A DNA stretch of 48,498 nt from Caldithrix abyssi DSM 13497 (GTDB lineage: Bacteria > Electryoneota > AABM5-125-24 > Hatepunaeales > Hatepunaeaceae). The translations under genes were made by a program, and so were the position numbers. Below, piece by piece: positions 17,049 to 26,802 of this stretch. Below the pieces are notes generated by a model, which was not told the DNA's origin, ran no database searches, and saw only the letters and a list, made by a program, of their open reading frames with translations. Position 1 is the stretch's first letter; each line of letters begins with the position of its first letter. The stretch is taken from positions 1 to 48,498 of the forward strand of contig CAMBDS010000021.1 of assembly GCA_945865405.1 (NCBI GenBank). Reading direction: 5' to 3'.

Positions 17049-19754
17049 TTAGGGATTGTCTGAAATCTTCGATTTCAAAGACTCGAGACGCTTCTTGTAA
17101 GCTTCATTTGTCGGAAACTTTTCGAGAAGAACCTCGTAAACGTCCGCTGATCGTTTCCAATCTCCTTGGGAAGCATAGAGTTCCGCCAAAGTTTTTGTTG
17201 CGATCTTGCCTTTCAGGTGGTAGTCGGGGCCTCTATCCTCTTGAGCCGGTGGCTCAGACGGAGCTTCCAAAACAGGTGCTTTGCCTGTCACTTCCTCGAC
17301 AATTGCCGCCAACTTTTGCCGAACAGCCTCCTCGCGAGCAACAAGGTCGGGAGGCGGAGGACTGACTGGCATCGCCATAGGTATTCTTACAGGTATAGGC
17401 GCGGCATTCTCGTCGATGACCTCCAGTCGTTCATTCACCTTTGGCGGCGGCCCAGTTGGCTGAGGCGGAGTAAACGTCGGCACCTGTCTTGTCCGGAGAG
17501 AAGGCAATGGTGGCGTGGGGGCGATAGGCTCCGGGATTGGTGGAGGCGGCTCGTATGGCTCTAAATCATCGAACTCATTTACCGGCTCAACTACTATCCG
17601 GGCTGGCTCAGGCGGCGGGAGTGTCGACTTGGGTTTGAGTGGCGTAAACTGAGGCGGACTAACAGGTGGTGGTGGATCGTCAGAGATTGCCGGAGCCTCA
17701 AAGCGATTGACGGTAACTAGGGGAATAGGAGGTGGAGGCGTTGCAGGTTGGATATCCTCCTTCTTTATCTGTAACAGCCGTTGAATAGCTGAATCGTTAC
17801 GAGCTGGTCTTTTAGGCTCATCCGGTGTTTCGGCTGCGTCTGGATTTATGTCTGACGTTTTCAGAACAATTGGCGGAAGTGTAGGCAGTTCCTCTTGTTT
17901 ATCCGGTGTTTTTGGTAACTCGATCTTAATATCGTCGGACTTAGGCTGGAAAAATTCATCCTCAGATACGGTTGTGTCAATGACTGGATCAAGAATCTTT
18001 TCCTGTGCGGCAGAAATCGGCTCCATTTTCTCGGTTGGCTCTATGACCGATACTACTGGTGTTAATTCCGGGACTATAGCCGCATCTGCTTCAATAATTG
18101 GAGTAACTGTAGCGGGTTCTTCTGGAACGGCATCAAGCTTCGAATCTTGTTTGCTGAATTCCCGTCGCTGTCGGGATGGCGGGGTTTCACTCGGAATTGG
18201 TAATTCAGGAGCAGTCGCCTCTTTATACTCCTCCTTCGGAAGTGCAGAGGTCAAGTCACGTCGTTGGCGAGAAGAAAAATCATCTCTCGTTGACGAGACA
18301 GGAGGCGTGGTATCAACGTCTTTTGCGTCAAAAACCTTGGCAACAGGCTTGTCGAAATAATCTCTTTTCAGTGGAGAGTAGGAAGACGTATCTTCCCGTT
18401 TGTTGCCTTCTTCGTCCGCATCGAGAGGACGCATCGCAGGAAGTTTGATATCGGCAGTAAGTCTCGGCCTTTTTAGGGATGCGGGATCGATGTTGCCGCC
18501 CGATAACACATCCGAGGTCGATCTTCTCAGGTTTGGCGGCGGCTGAGCTGGAGTTGCCCCTTCCCAATCCGATTCCATGTTGAAGTTTTTGGGAGGAGTC
18601 GGTGTTACATCCTCGAATTTTCTGACACTGGGAGTTACCTGGGCGGGAGAAGCTCCCTCCCATTCAGATTCTATATCAACTGTCTTTGGTAAAGGTGTCC
18701 GGGAAGTTTCGAGTTTGCCGCGTTCTGGTACTGGTGATGATGGCGGAGGCTGCGAAAGCGGTGCCGGCTTTGGCGGCGGGACGTAGGGCTTGATCATCGC
18801 CTTCTGCATCGATGGTGGCAGTCCTGAGTCCGGAGGTGGAACCGACCTTTGTGGCAGAGCGGGAGCGGGTACTGGTTTGGCTCGTAATTCCTCTGCCCTC
18901 AATTCAGCGTTGGAAGGCTCTTTACTGACGTTCAGGTCGTTGGTTCCATCGTCATCATTTCCCGAATTGTCATTGTATTGTTCTGCATCGATTTCAACAA
19001 GAGGCGTTTCGGAGGGGTTATTAAGGGCGTCTGCCCAAGCAACGCGCACCACTCGTTCGCGGTCGGCCTCCTCCATTCTTGCAATTTCGAGCTTAACCTT
19101 CGGGTCCTTCCAGACGGGTTGGTCGGAAGAAGGAGGAGATTCCAATACAGGAGTCGCTGCGGAGGTCGATTGTTGAGGTGACAGATCCATATCAAAACCA
19201 GAATCCGGCGGAAAAGCAAATCGTTCTGTGCGTCTGGCGATCTCTACTGGCAGTGCGTTCGCTCTTAAGAGTGCCTGCCTAAGCGATCCGGGCATCATTC
19301 TTTCGACCTGATGTTGGGAAAAGAGCCCTTTAGCGACAGCAGCCTGCCGCAGTACCGCTGTTTGAAGCATCGCCTGAAGATTATCGTCGAGTGGTTCGAG
19401 TGCGCCAAGAGCCTTCAAATGGTTCAGGTAACCGTCAATGTCACCTTCCTGTTGAGCAAGTTCAGCGCTGTGGTGGTGTGCAACCGGTATTTCAGAATCG
19501 ATGGTGAGGGCTTTTTCGAAGGCGGCGCGCGCCAGTTTTGGCTGCTTCAGTTTCAGGTGCAACATCCCTTTGACAAGCCAACCGGGGACAGAGTCGGGGA
19601 ACTGTTGCAGACCTTTGACAAGAGTTTTTGCCGCCTTTTTGATGTCGCCGGAATGGAGGTGGCCATCTGCCAGGCGAGCAAAGAGGCGCGGCTCGGTCAG
19701 AATCAGCTTTTGTAGCTGGCGGTCGTTGGATTTGTCGTTTTTGTTGAGAAACAA
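17049..19754 (-). CDS. TPR protein with long proline-rich linker
   Basis: No specific function is recognised. I place the start at a TTG codon (19752-19754) because a strong GGGAGG site lies six bases upstream. A longer frame would overlap the preceding TolC gene by about 95 bases. The 901-residue product has N-terminal TPR repeats (about 30-115; LAHGHLHSGD-like and FPDSVPGWLVKGMLHLKL) and a middle of about 650 residues rich in P, E, D and S with PPP runs and recurring PSRQRR or DFSSRQRR motifs. It ends in one TPR (LAELYASQGDWKRSADVYEVL). There is no signal peptide or membrane helix. It is the last gene of the adaptor-permease-TolC run. It may be a scaffold, perhaps like FCB tetratricopeptide regulators, but that is only a guess. 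Confidence 0.8.
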   Translation of the reverse strand: MFLNKNDKSNDRQLQKLILTEPRLFARLADGHLHSGDIKKAAKTLVKGLQQFPDSVPGWLVKGMLHLKLKQPKLARAAFEKALTIDSEIPVAHHHSAELAQQEGDIDGYLNHLKALGALEPLDDNLQAMLQTAVLRQAAVAKGLFSQHQVERMMPGSLRQALLRANALPVEIARRTERFAFPPDSGFDMDLSPQQSTSAATPVLESPPSSDQPVWKDPKVKLEIARMEEADRERVVRVAWADALNNPSETPLVEIDAEQYNDNSGNDDDGTNDLNVSKEPSNAELRAEELRAKPVPAPALPQRSVPPPDSGLPPSMQKAMIKPYVPPPKPAPLSQPPPSSPVPERGKLETSRTPLPKTVDIESEWEGASPAQVTPSVRKFEDVTPTPPKNFNMESDWEGATPAQPPPNLRRSTSDVLSGGNIDPASLKRPRLTADIKLPAMRPLDADEEGNKREDTSSYSPLKRDYFDKPVAKVFDAKDVDTTPPVSSTRDDFSSRQRRDLTSALPKEEYKEATAPELPIPSETPPSRQRREFSKQDSKLDAVPEEPATVTPIIEADAAIVPELTPVVSVIEPTEKMEPISAAQEKILDPVIDTTVSEDEFFQPKSDDIKIELPKTPDKQEELPTLPPIVLKTSDINPDAAETPDEPKRPARNDSAIQRLLQIKKEDIQPATPPPPIPLVTVNRFEAPAISDDPPPPVSPPQFTPLKPKSTLPPPEPARIVVEPVNEFDDLEPYEPPPPIPEPIAPTPPLPSLRTRQVPTFTPPQPTGPPPKVNERLEVIDENAAPIPVRIPMAMPVSPPPPDLVAREEAVRQKLAAIVEEVTGKAPVLEAPSEPPAQEDRGPDYHLKGKIATKTLAELYASQGDWKRSADVYEVLLEKFPTNEAYKKRLESLKSKISDNP

Positions 19755-19767
19755 TTGACGCCTCCCT

Positions 19768-21216
19768 TCAGGGTTTGATAAGGGCTTCCTTGGTGCCGGG
19801 CGAAAAACGCTTAATTCCGGCGAGGGAAAGGTGGTAATCGATTCGCGCTCGAACCGCTTCATTGCGGGTGCGGGTCAGATCGAGTTGGGCATCGAGCAAA
19901 TCGCGTGAACTGACAAGCCCGTTGGTGAATCGCTCTTCGGTTATGCCAAGGCTTCGCTCGGAAAGAGTCAGGGCTTTGTCGGAAATTTTGATGCGGTCCG
20001 CCGAACGCTCCAGCCTGCGATAAGCCTCGCGCTGGTCGGCGGCAGTCTGCTCCAGTTGGAGCCGATAGTTCACTTCTGCGGAGCGGTAATTGGCTTTGGC
20101 GGCTTGTATTTCTGCTGAAGTTGTGCCAAATCCAAAGATCGGCATTGAGAGTGATAACGATACATACGAATCCTCGTTGGCAACTTCACCCAGAACCTCA
20201 TCCAGATTTTCAGCGAGAACGCCGGTGGTGGAGTAGCCTGCATTTAACGACAAATCGATACGCTTGCCTACAATGGAGTTTTTCATGGCAAGCTCGCTCG
20301 ACCTAAGTTGCAATCTTCGCTGGTGGACATCCGGTCGATCTTCCAGTGCCGGGACAGGCGGGATGGCTGGCAGCAACGTGTCGCTCCACGCATCGAAAAT
20401 TGGAATCGGGACGGTTGTCGACGGCAGGTTCAACTTGCGTCGGAATTCGTCGATAGCAGTTTCGAGATTTCCCTCGACTTCCTTCACCGAAGATTCGCGT
20501 CGCGCCAAGTCAACCTGAATTTGCAAAAGTTCGACCTCAGGGATAAACCCGGCGTTCATTTTTCGTTCGGCGAGATCCGCTGAGCTACGACCAGACTCCA
20601 AGTCCTGTAAGGCAATATCGTATGATGCCAGCGCCAAAAGCAAATTAAAAAAGGCTGAGGTGACATCGAACTCAATATCCCGTAACTGTGCTTCATGCGA
20701 AAGCATTCCTAAATGCCAGGTGTTACGCGCTGATTCGCGCTCTCTTCCGGCAACATTGCCAGAGAGAAGTGGCTGTTGGAGTTCGATCCCTTTGCGCCCT
20801 GAGTAGTATGAGACATCTGTGAACAATGTGTCTCGATAGTCGATCTCGTATTTGCTTAGATTTTGCCAGAATCTGACCGAGCCGCCCCACGGAAGCGATT
20901 GAGTCATATTGAGAATTGCGTTCTGCGTTGTCCGGTCGTTGGTGTTTTCGCGTGACCAATCGTGCGAAAGATCGATTGGTGTTGCATCGATCGTTAGCTG
21001 GGGGAGCCAGAGATCGCGTGAAGATTTCCAACGAGCTGACGAAGCAATCGAGTCGTAACGCGCCGCTTCTGCTTCACTGCTTTGCGCCAGAGCCATGCGG
21101 ATAGCTTGATCTTGCGAGAGGCGGAGGGTGTCCTGCGCGGAAAGCCGGATAGAAGCTCCAAAGACTGCGATGAACAGAAAGAGAGACGTTAGCCGTTTCA
21201 AGGAATGGTTACTCAT
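19768..21216 (-). CDS. TolC family outer-membrane efflux protein
   Basis: This is an outer-membrane channel of tripartite efflux or type I export systems. The 482 residues have a signal peptide (about 1-27), two related OEP halves rich in long coiled-coil helices (about 150-270 and 370-470), and short barrel strands (VSYYSGRKGIELQQPL; EDSYVSLSLSMPIFGFG) in the expected places. The closing ERFTNGLVSSRDLLDAQLDL helix is typical of the family. Its start overlaps the stop of the MacB-type permease gene by eight bases. With the HlyD-like adaptor further upstream this forms a complete export path except for the ATPase. Confidence 0.94.
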   Translation of the reverse strand: MSNHSLKRLTSLFLFIAVFGASIRLSAQDTLRLSQDQAIRMALAQSSEAEAARYDSIASSARWKSSRDLWLPQLTIDATPIDLSHDWSRENTNDRTTQNAILNMTQSLPWGGSVRFWQNLSKYEIDYRDTLFTDVSYYSGRKGIELQQPLLSGNVAGRERESARNTWHLGMLSHEAQLRDIEFDVTSAFFNLLLALASYDIALQDLESGRSSADLAERKMNAGFIPEVELLQIQVDLARRESSVKEVEGNLETAIDEFRRKLNLPSTTVPIPIFDAWSDTLLPAIPPVPALEDRPDVHQRRLQLRSSELAMKNSIVGKRIDLSLNAGYSTTGVLAENLDEVLGEVANEDSYVSLSLSMPIFGFGTTSAEIQAAKANYRSAEVNYRLQLEQTAADQREAYRRLERSADRIKISDKALTLSERSLGITEERFTNGLVSSRDLLDAQLDLTRTRNEAVRARIDYHLSLAGIKRFSPGTKEALIKP

Positions 21217-22453
21217 ATCTTAACGCCGTAATCGGATCGAGTTTGGCGGCGTTGCGGGCAGGTAGCCAGCCGAAGATGACGCCTACCCCGGCCGAGACAG
21301 TTACGGCAATGAAGACTGCCCAGATTGAGACCGCCGTCTCCCAACCGGCATAGATCGAAATCCCGCGAGCCAAGCCAATTCCGAGTACCACTCCGACAAT
21401 ACCCCCAAAAAGCGAGAGAATTACTGCTTCTGTTAGAAATTGACGGGCTATGTCGCTTTGAGTAGCGCCAATTGCCCGACGGATACCGATCTCACGGGTT
21501 CTCTCAAGCACAGAGGCGAGCATTATATTCATTATCCCAATCCCACCGACCATCAGCGAAATGGAGGCGATAGCTCCCATAACGATGTTGAAGATGCGCT
21601 GGGTCGCCTGATGTTGGCGTAAAAGCTGTTCCGGGATAATAACCGAGTAGTCCTCTACCCCTCGGTGGCGGCGTTGAAGAGTCCGCTGTATCAAATTTCC
21701 CATCGCAACAAGATGATCGGGATTGTTCAGCTCAACAGTTATTCGCGTAAGGTCAGAGCCTGATGCGGGTGTCAGATTGCGTAGGTTAAGCTCGACAGTG
21801 AGGGGAATGTAGATATCCCGGTTTTCATCTCGAAGTTTGATCCCCTCGATTTCGCCGCCTCCGGTAGCGCGTCTATCGACAACGCCAACAACAGTAAAGA
21901 CGCTGTTTTTAATGCGAATGTCCTTGCCGATTGGGTTGACGAGGGGAAAGAGTTCACGCCTTGCACTCCAGCCGAGCAGGCAGACTCGCCGTTGCGTCAA
22001 TTCGTCGGCTTCGTCGATTTTTCGTCCCAAGAGCAGTTTCATATTTTGAAGGGCGAAAAGCTCGGACGTCGAGGCAACAATGTTTAGCTTGACAAGTTTC
22101 CCGCCACCAGAGACATCAAGGTCATCGGTTTTCATCGGAACAACACGACGTGCATCCGGGATTATCTCCCGCAGAGCATTTGCGTCGTTGAGCGTGATTC
22201 CGTGCGGACTTTTTTCGAGAGCCGACTTTTGTGCTTCGCCTTCTTCAGCTTCCTTGTCCTCAATCAGGATGTTGGAGGAGCCCATCAGCTCAATCTGACG
22301 GAGTGCCTCGCGTTTTGCGCCTTCGCCGATAGATGCCATAGCGACAACTGCCGCTACGCCGAAGATGACTCCCAGCGCCGTAAGTCCTGAGCGGAGCCGG
22401 TGTGAGCTAAGCCCATCCCACGCCCCAAGAAACTGTTCTTTGGTAATTAACAT
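21209..22453 (-). CDS. MacB/FtsX-type ABC transporter permease
   Basis: This 414-residue inner-membrane protein has the FtsX/MacB topology. One N-terminal helix (LTALGVIFGVAAVVAMASIG) is followed by a periplasmic MacB_PCD domain of about 230 residues. Three C-terminal helices include the RTREIGIRRAIGAT cytoplasmic loop. These mechanotransmission permeases drive export of substrates from the periplasm through TolC. In MacB the ATPase is fused at the N-terminus; here it is absent, and no separate ATPase gene lies next to it. The start shares one base with the stop of the adaptor gene. Either an unlinked ATPase of the LolD/MacB type serves it or it was lost. Confidence 0.93.
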   Translation of the reverse strand: MLITKEQFLGAWDGLSSHRLRSGLTALGVIFGVAAVVAMASIGEGAKREALRQIELMGSSNILIEDKEAEEGEAQKSALEKSPHGITLNDANALREIIPDARRVVPMKTDDLDVSGGGKLVKLNIVASTSELFALQNMKLLLGRKIDEADELTQRRVCLLGWSARRELFPLVNPIGKDIRIKNSVFTVVGVVDRRATGGGEIEGIKLRDENRDIYIPLTVELNLRNLTPASGSDLTRITVELNNPDHLVAMGNLIQRTLQRRHRGVEDYSVIIPEQLLRQHQATQRIFNIVMGAIASISLMVGGIGIMNIMLASVLERTREIGIRRAIGATQSDIARQFLTEAVILSLFGGIVGVVLGIGLARGISIYAGWETAVSIWAVFIAVTVSAGVGVIFGWLPARNAAKLDPITALRYE

Positions 22454-23832
22454 CAGCGAGGGCGTCTGCCGCCGCCACGGTTGGGATCTCGGCCGGGCCT
22501 CTGTGGGGGTTGTGACTGCCCGGACTCACTGGGTGAAACGCTCGACTTCTTACTGCTACTCTCCTTATCAGATGCGCCAGACGGATCGTCGATTTCTGCG
22601 GTAGGATCAACCAGTGCGACTCGTTCACCTGCATTAAGTCCGCTTTCTATCACCACGAAATTGTCGTTTCGCGCCCCGAGTTCGACTTTGCGTTCCTTGA
22701 AGCCCCCCCCATCACCAGCATAGACGACCATTGTACCACCAAGGTCGAACACCGCTTCGATGGGTACCCATAGCTTGTTTTCCATCTTATCGATGATGAT
22801 TCTGGCTGTTGCCGACATGCCCGGTCTCAGCATCGGGTCTTCGCCGTCAATTCTAACAGTAACGTCAAAGACCTTTGCTTGCGAGCCACCTTCTTCGGTT
22901 CGAGCCAATAGAGCAACATCGATGACCGAACCGTGAAATGTCGGGTCGGGGAAAGCGTCAAGCTTCACATCGACAGGTAATCCCGGTTTCACTTTGGCAA
23001 AATCGACTTCCGAAACGGAAGTTTCGACGTTCATTACGGTCAGGTCGGGCAGTTCGATGAGCGCCGCTCCACGCCACGGTGTGTCACCGATTTTAACCTT
23101 GGACATCTCGCCGCCACGCCAGATCTCTTTATAGACCACCAATCCATTGCGAGGGGCAAGAAGCCTGAGCCGGTCGAGGTCCGTTCGGACCTTTTGGATA
23201 TCGAACTGCGCTTGCTTTACCTTTAGCTCGAGCGACCTGACGTCGGCAGAGTCGATCATCTGTTGTGAGATAATTTCTTCTTCAGATCGCTTCAGAGATA
23301 TTTCTGCCTGTTTCAGCGAAAGGCGACCTTCCTCGACTCGCACGTCAGCCTCAAATTTCATCTGGTCAAGTCGTAACTCGGCAAGTCGATACGAGGCGCG
23401 ACTGCTTTCCACTGAAGAGACGAGCGATGCCATGTGCGACGTCATTGACGCTTGAGCTTTGTTCAGATTGACGCGGGCAAGGTCAAGCTCGGCAATTTGG
23501 TCGTCATATTGTTGGCGAAGTTCTGTTGTATCGAATTGGATCAGAAAATCGTTATCGGTTACCTGTGTCCCTTCGGGGATGATATCGACAATCTGCAAGT
23601 TGATGCGGGCTGGAGGCGCGGTAATGGTGACGGAGTTTTCAGCAGTCAGCTTGCCGGGTACTTTCAAGTCAATGACAAATTCACCGGAGTGGACGGGCGA
23701 GGATGGTAGGCTTGTTTGGTTGTTAGGCCAAAAAATCCAGACTAAAGAAAGGAGAATCCCCGCCCCAATTCCTGCTTTGACGAATATGGGAAGTCTCTGG
23801 ATGCGTTTCTTCAAATTGACTGGTGATTTCAA
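22453..23832 (-). CDS. HlyD/MacA-type periplasmic adaptor
   Basis: This membrane-fusion protein links the inner-membrane permease to TolC. The 459 residues have one N-terminal membrane anchor (about 18-36) and a barrel-sandwich/lipoyl half. A long alpha-helical hairpin follows (about 110-220; many E, R, L and A heptads), then the second lipoyl half and a beta-barrel domain with the MLRPGMSATARI motif. A low-complexity charged tail ends RGGGRRPR. It starts two bases after miaA ends, so it is translated from the mutL-miaA message unless an internal promoter exists. The family call is firm; substrate unknown. Confidence 0.93.
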   Translation of the reverse strand: MKSPVNLKKRIQRLPIFVKAGIGAGILLSLVWIFWPNNQTSLPSSPVHSGEFVIDLKVPGKLTAENSVTITAPPARINLQIVDIIPEGTQVTDNDFLIQFDTTELRQQYDDQIAELDLARVNLNKAQASMTSHMASLVSSVESSRASYRLAELRLDQMKFEADVRVEEGRLSLKQAEISLKRSEEEIISQQMIDSADVRSLELKVKQAQFDIQKVRTDLDRLRLLAPRNGLVVYKEIWRGGEMSKVKIGDTPWRGAALIELPDLTVMNVETSVSEVDFAKVKPGLPVDVKLDAFPDPTFHGSVIDVALLARTEEGGSQAKVFDVTVRIDGEDPMLRPGMSATARIIIDKMENKLWVPIEAVFDLGGTMVVYAGDGGGFKERKVELGARNDNFVVIESGLNAGERVALVDPTAEIDDPSGASDKESSSKKSSVSPSESGQSQPPQRPGRDPNRGGGRRPR

Positions 23833-23834
23833 AG

Positions 23835-24791
23835 CTATCTAACCTCAAGCGAATTCTGGACAAAACAGCGCCAGCGTTCGTTTATTGCGGCAGCCCATCT
23901 CTTGGGAGCGTCTTGACCAGTTTCCATCAGCCAGTCCGTCCGCTTGTTTGCCCTGAACCAGGTCATCTGCCGTTTGGCAAACTGTCTCGTTGCGATGATA
24001 ATCAATTCTGTTGCTTCCTCAAGACTTCGAATCCCGCTTATAACTTCGGCGAGCAGGTGATATCCTACCGCTTCTTTCGCTGGCGGAGGAAAATTCTCGA
24101 TGTTCGAATAGAGTGCCAATAGCCTCTCAACCTCTCTCAACCACCCGTTGCCGATCATTTCACGAGTTCTGTTGCCGATATTCTCCCGCAACTCGGGCCT
24201 TGGTCGTTCCAGTCCAATCATCATCGGGTTGCACCATTCTAGTGGCTGGTTGTCGCGATGCCAAGCAGAGAATGACTTGCCGCTCAGTCGCTGAACTTCG
24301 AGCGCACGAATTAAACGCTTCGGAGTAGTGCGCGTAACGAGCCGGGCATATTCGGGATCGGCATCGTTTAGCTCGGCAAAAAGCGATTCAAACTGGCCGT
24401 TTGCCAACTCCTGTTCTATTTCAAGGCGAATAGCGGGTGAACCGGGCGGAACCGGCGCAAATCCATCCACTAAAGCTCTGACGAATAGCCCGGACCCACC
24501 GACTACAAGAGGTGTCTTACCTCGACTAACAATATCAATGCAGACCTCTCTTGCGAATTTGCCATATTCTCCCGCGGTAATCGTTTGGTTGAGTGGAACC
24601 GTACCGACAAAGTGATGAGGTATTTCATCCAGCCACTCTTTGGGAGGTGCGCTTGACCCAATTTCCAGCCCGGCGTAAAATTGGCGCGAGTCTGCCGAAA
24701 CAATTTCGCAACCAAGTTCCCTTGCGACCATGAGAGCCGTTTCACTCTTACCAACGGCAGTAGGGCCTACGATGACGGGGAGTGAGATCAA
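23835..24791 (-). CDS. miaA: tRNA dimethylallyltransferase
   Basis: MiaA adds a dimethylallyl group to A37 of tRNAs that read codons starting with U, the first step toward ms2i6A. The 318-residue length is normal. The P-loop GPTAVGKSETAL lies at residues 9-20, followed by SADSRQFYAGLEIGSS with the catalytic Asp. VGGSGLFVRALVDG, LIRALEVQRLSGKS and the RQFAKRQMTWFR motif also appear. It follows mutL by 13 bases, a very widespread pairing. The frame and start agree with the family. Confidence 0.97.
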   Translation of the reverse strand: MISLPVIVGPTAVGKSETALMVARELGCEIVSADSRQFYAGLEIGSSAPPKEWLDEIPHHFVGTVPLNQTITAGEYGKFAREVCIDIVSRGKTPLVVGGSGLFVRALVDGFAPVPPGSPAIRLEIEQELANGQFESLFAELNDADPEYARLVTRTTPKRLIRALEVQRLSGKSFSAWHRDNQPLEWCNPMMIGLERPRPELRENIGNRTREMIGNGWLREVERLLALYSNIENFPPPAKEAVGYHLLAEVISGIRSLEEATELIIIATRQFAKRQMTWFRANKRTDWLMETGQDAPKRWAAAINERWRCFVQNSLEVR

Positions 24792-24804
24792 CTAAACGAT
24801 ACTC

Positions 24805-26718
24805 TCACCTCTTGAACCATTTCTCAATATCGCGACGGCTCAGGACATGATATATCGGTCTGCCGTGCGGGCAAAATTCCGGGTCTTCCGTCTGGAACAG
24901 CTCCTCTATCAGCCGGATCATCTCCTCCCGCTCTAATGGTTGACCGGCTTTGACTGCTCCCCGACAGGCAAACGCTGCGGCTAGGCGTAGGCGCGGATCG
25001 GCTTCGGACGAAGCTCCTTCACGCATCTCCTCAATCATTCCGAGTAACAGTGCCCGTTCTCCTGAGATTCGTATTGCTGCCGGTACGGAAAGGATTCTGA
25101 ATTCACGCGGGCCGAATCGCTCGACGCCGAAGCCCATCGCGCCCAGCAACGGGACCATCTCTTCGACCATCTTGACATCTTCCGGAGCAACCTGCATACT
25201 GGTAGGGAAGAGCAATTGCTGGCTCGCCCAGGGTGTCTTTTCCATTGAAGCGAGTGCACGCTCGTAAAGCACGCGCTCGTGAGCGACATGTTGATCGATA
25301 TAAACCATTCCGGTCTTAAGCGGTGAGACGATGAAGGTATCGAACACCTGCCAGATCACCGGGCCATGAGCATCGCCTTCACGCGAGATAGCTTCATAGG
25401 ATGGCCGGGCAGGAGCCTCGACAAGATCAAGCCGTGAGCTTTGCGAGCTTTCGGCTGCATGTGGGTCGAATAGATTGGTAGGTGTGGGGGAAGAGTGCTG
25501 TGCTCTGGACGATTCGTCAACCGGGAAAGGCATCAGCGGGCCTCGAGGGGCGAGGTGTCGCCTGGGCATTGGTGCGTATGGCGTCAAATGCGGAGGCGAT
25601 TCGACTGGAATCCGGCTGGCAGTAGTGGAGAACGCATTGGGAGAGCGAGAGTAGTCTTGCGATGAGGCAGTTGGTACTGATCGCGATCCTTCGAGACCGC
25701 TCGGTTGTAGTGCCGCGCCAATGCTGTTCCGGACAGCTCCGAACAGTGCGCCATAGGCTCCCGACTCGTCGGCAAACTTTACTTCCTTTTTGGCAGGGTG
25801 GACATTGATATCGAAACGATCCGGGGAGCATTCGATCATCATGACATAGAACGGGTGACCACCTGAGGTGTAATACGGTTCGGCGGCGGAATAAATCGCC
25901 CTGTTCAACCTTGGGCTGTTGATCGGGCGGCGGTTGATGTAGAGATATTGGTCGGTCGCTGATCGTTGCGTGAGGTGAGGCGGCGAGATCCAGCCGCGGA
26001 CGTTCATCCAACTGCCTGACTGATTAACCTCGATTAATTCGTCACCTATATCGTCACCGAACAGCCCTGCAATCCGTTTTCTCGGCTCGGCGGCGGGAAG
26101 TTGATACAGAAGCTCTTCACCCTTGTAAAATTCCCAAGATATTTCCGGGAACGCGAGCGAGAAGTATTTGAATATCTGAACGATCCACTTGAATTCGGTC
26201 GAATCTGACCGCAGAAATTTCCGCCTTGCCGGGACATTGAAAAAGAGATGGCTGACGGCAACTGAGGTTCCCTCCGGGCAGGCAACGGGGATAAGCTCCT
26301 CAACGGTCCCTCCGCTAATCGTTAGTTTGGCTCCGATCTCTTCACCACGAGCGCGGCTGATGATGTCGAGGCGTGAGACTGCGGCGATAGAAGGGAGGGC
26401 TTCACCCCGGAAGCCGAACGTGTGGAGTGACTCGAGGTCTTCGAATCGCAGGAGCTTGCTGGTGGCGTGTCGTCCTATCGACGCGGCGAGCATCGACCCG
26501 GTCATGCCGACGCCGTCATCGACGACCTTCAACAGTGTCCTGCCAGAGTCGATTACCTGAACCGTGATTTTGGAAGTCTGTGCGTCGAGGGCGTTTTCGA
26601 TAAGCTCCTTGACGACCGCCGCCGGTCGCTCGACGACCTCTCCCGCAGCGATTCTGTCCGCAACAGATTGTGGGAGAGTCGCGATGTGCGGGCGGTTGGA
26701 GGGATATTGTGAATTCAT
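24805..26718 (-). CDS. mutL: DNA mismatch repair protein MutL
   Basis: MutL couples MutS mismatch recognition to strand removal. The 637 residues have the GHKL ATPase domain (about 10-215) with ELIENALDAQ, DDGVGM, TFGFRGEAL and FNVPARRKFL. The transducer domain follows (about 220-340), then a poorly conserved serine/proline linker (about 345-440) and the dimerisation domain. The C-terminus carries the endonuclease signature as DQHVAHERVLYE; the usual fourth position is Ala and here it is Val. The FACRGAVKAGQ and FCPHGRP motifs are also present, so this should be a nicking MutL like those of bacteria without MutH. It heads the mutL-miaA-export run. Confidence 0.97.
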   Translation of the reverse strand: MNSQYPSNRPHIATLPQSVADRIAAGEVVERPAAVVKELIENALDAQTSKITVQVIDSGRTLLKVVDDGVGMTGSMLAASIGRHATSKLLRFEDLESLHTFGFRGEALPSIAAVSRLDIISRARGEEIGAKLTISGGTVEELIPVACPEGTSVAVSHLFFNVPARRKFLRSDSTEFKWIVQIFKYFSLAFPEISWEFYKGEELLYQLPAAEPRKRIAGLFGDDIGDELIEVNQSGSWMNVRGWISPPHLTQRSATDQYLYINRRPINSPRLNRAIYSAAEPYYTSGGHPFYVMMIECSPDRFDINVHPAKKEVKFADESGAYGALFGAVRNSIGAALQPSGLEGSRSVPTASSQDYSRSPNAFSTTASRIPVESPPHLTPYAPMPRRHLAPRGPLMPFPVDESSRAQHSSPTPTNLFDPHAAESSQSSRLDLVEAPARPSYEAISREGDAHGPVIWQVFDTFIVSPLKTGMVYIDQHVAHERVLYERALASMEKTPWASQQLLFPTSMQVAPEDVKMVEEMVPLLGAMGFGVERFGPREFRILSVPAAIRISGERALLLGMIEEMREGASSEADPRLRLAAAFACRGAVKAGQPLEREEMIRLIEELFQTEDPEFCPHGRPIYHVLSRRDIEKWFKR

Positions 26719-26802
26719 TGGTGGAGTAATAATTACCGGGATAATGGTATCGGGGATGAGATAAAAATCAACGCCCTATTTCAATTAGCGCGTCGTTGTA
26801 TA

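Noticed and set aside
17049-19862. Longer start for the TPR/proline-rich protein
   Set aside because: It would overlap TolC by 95 bases; the TTG at 19754 has a GGGAGG site at proper spacing.
25517-26011. 164-residue minus-strand frame inside mutL
   Set aside because: It is a second frame across the MutL transducer and linker region with no recognisable domain; mutL is intact in its own frame.
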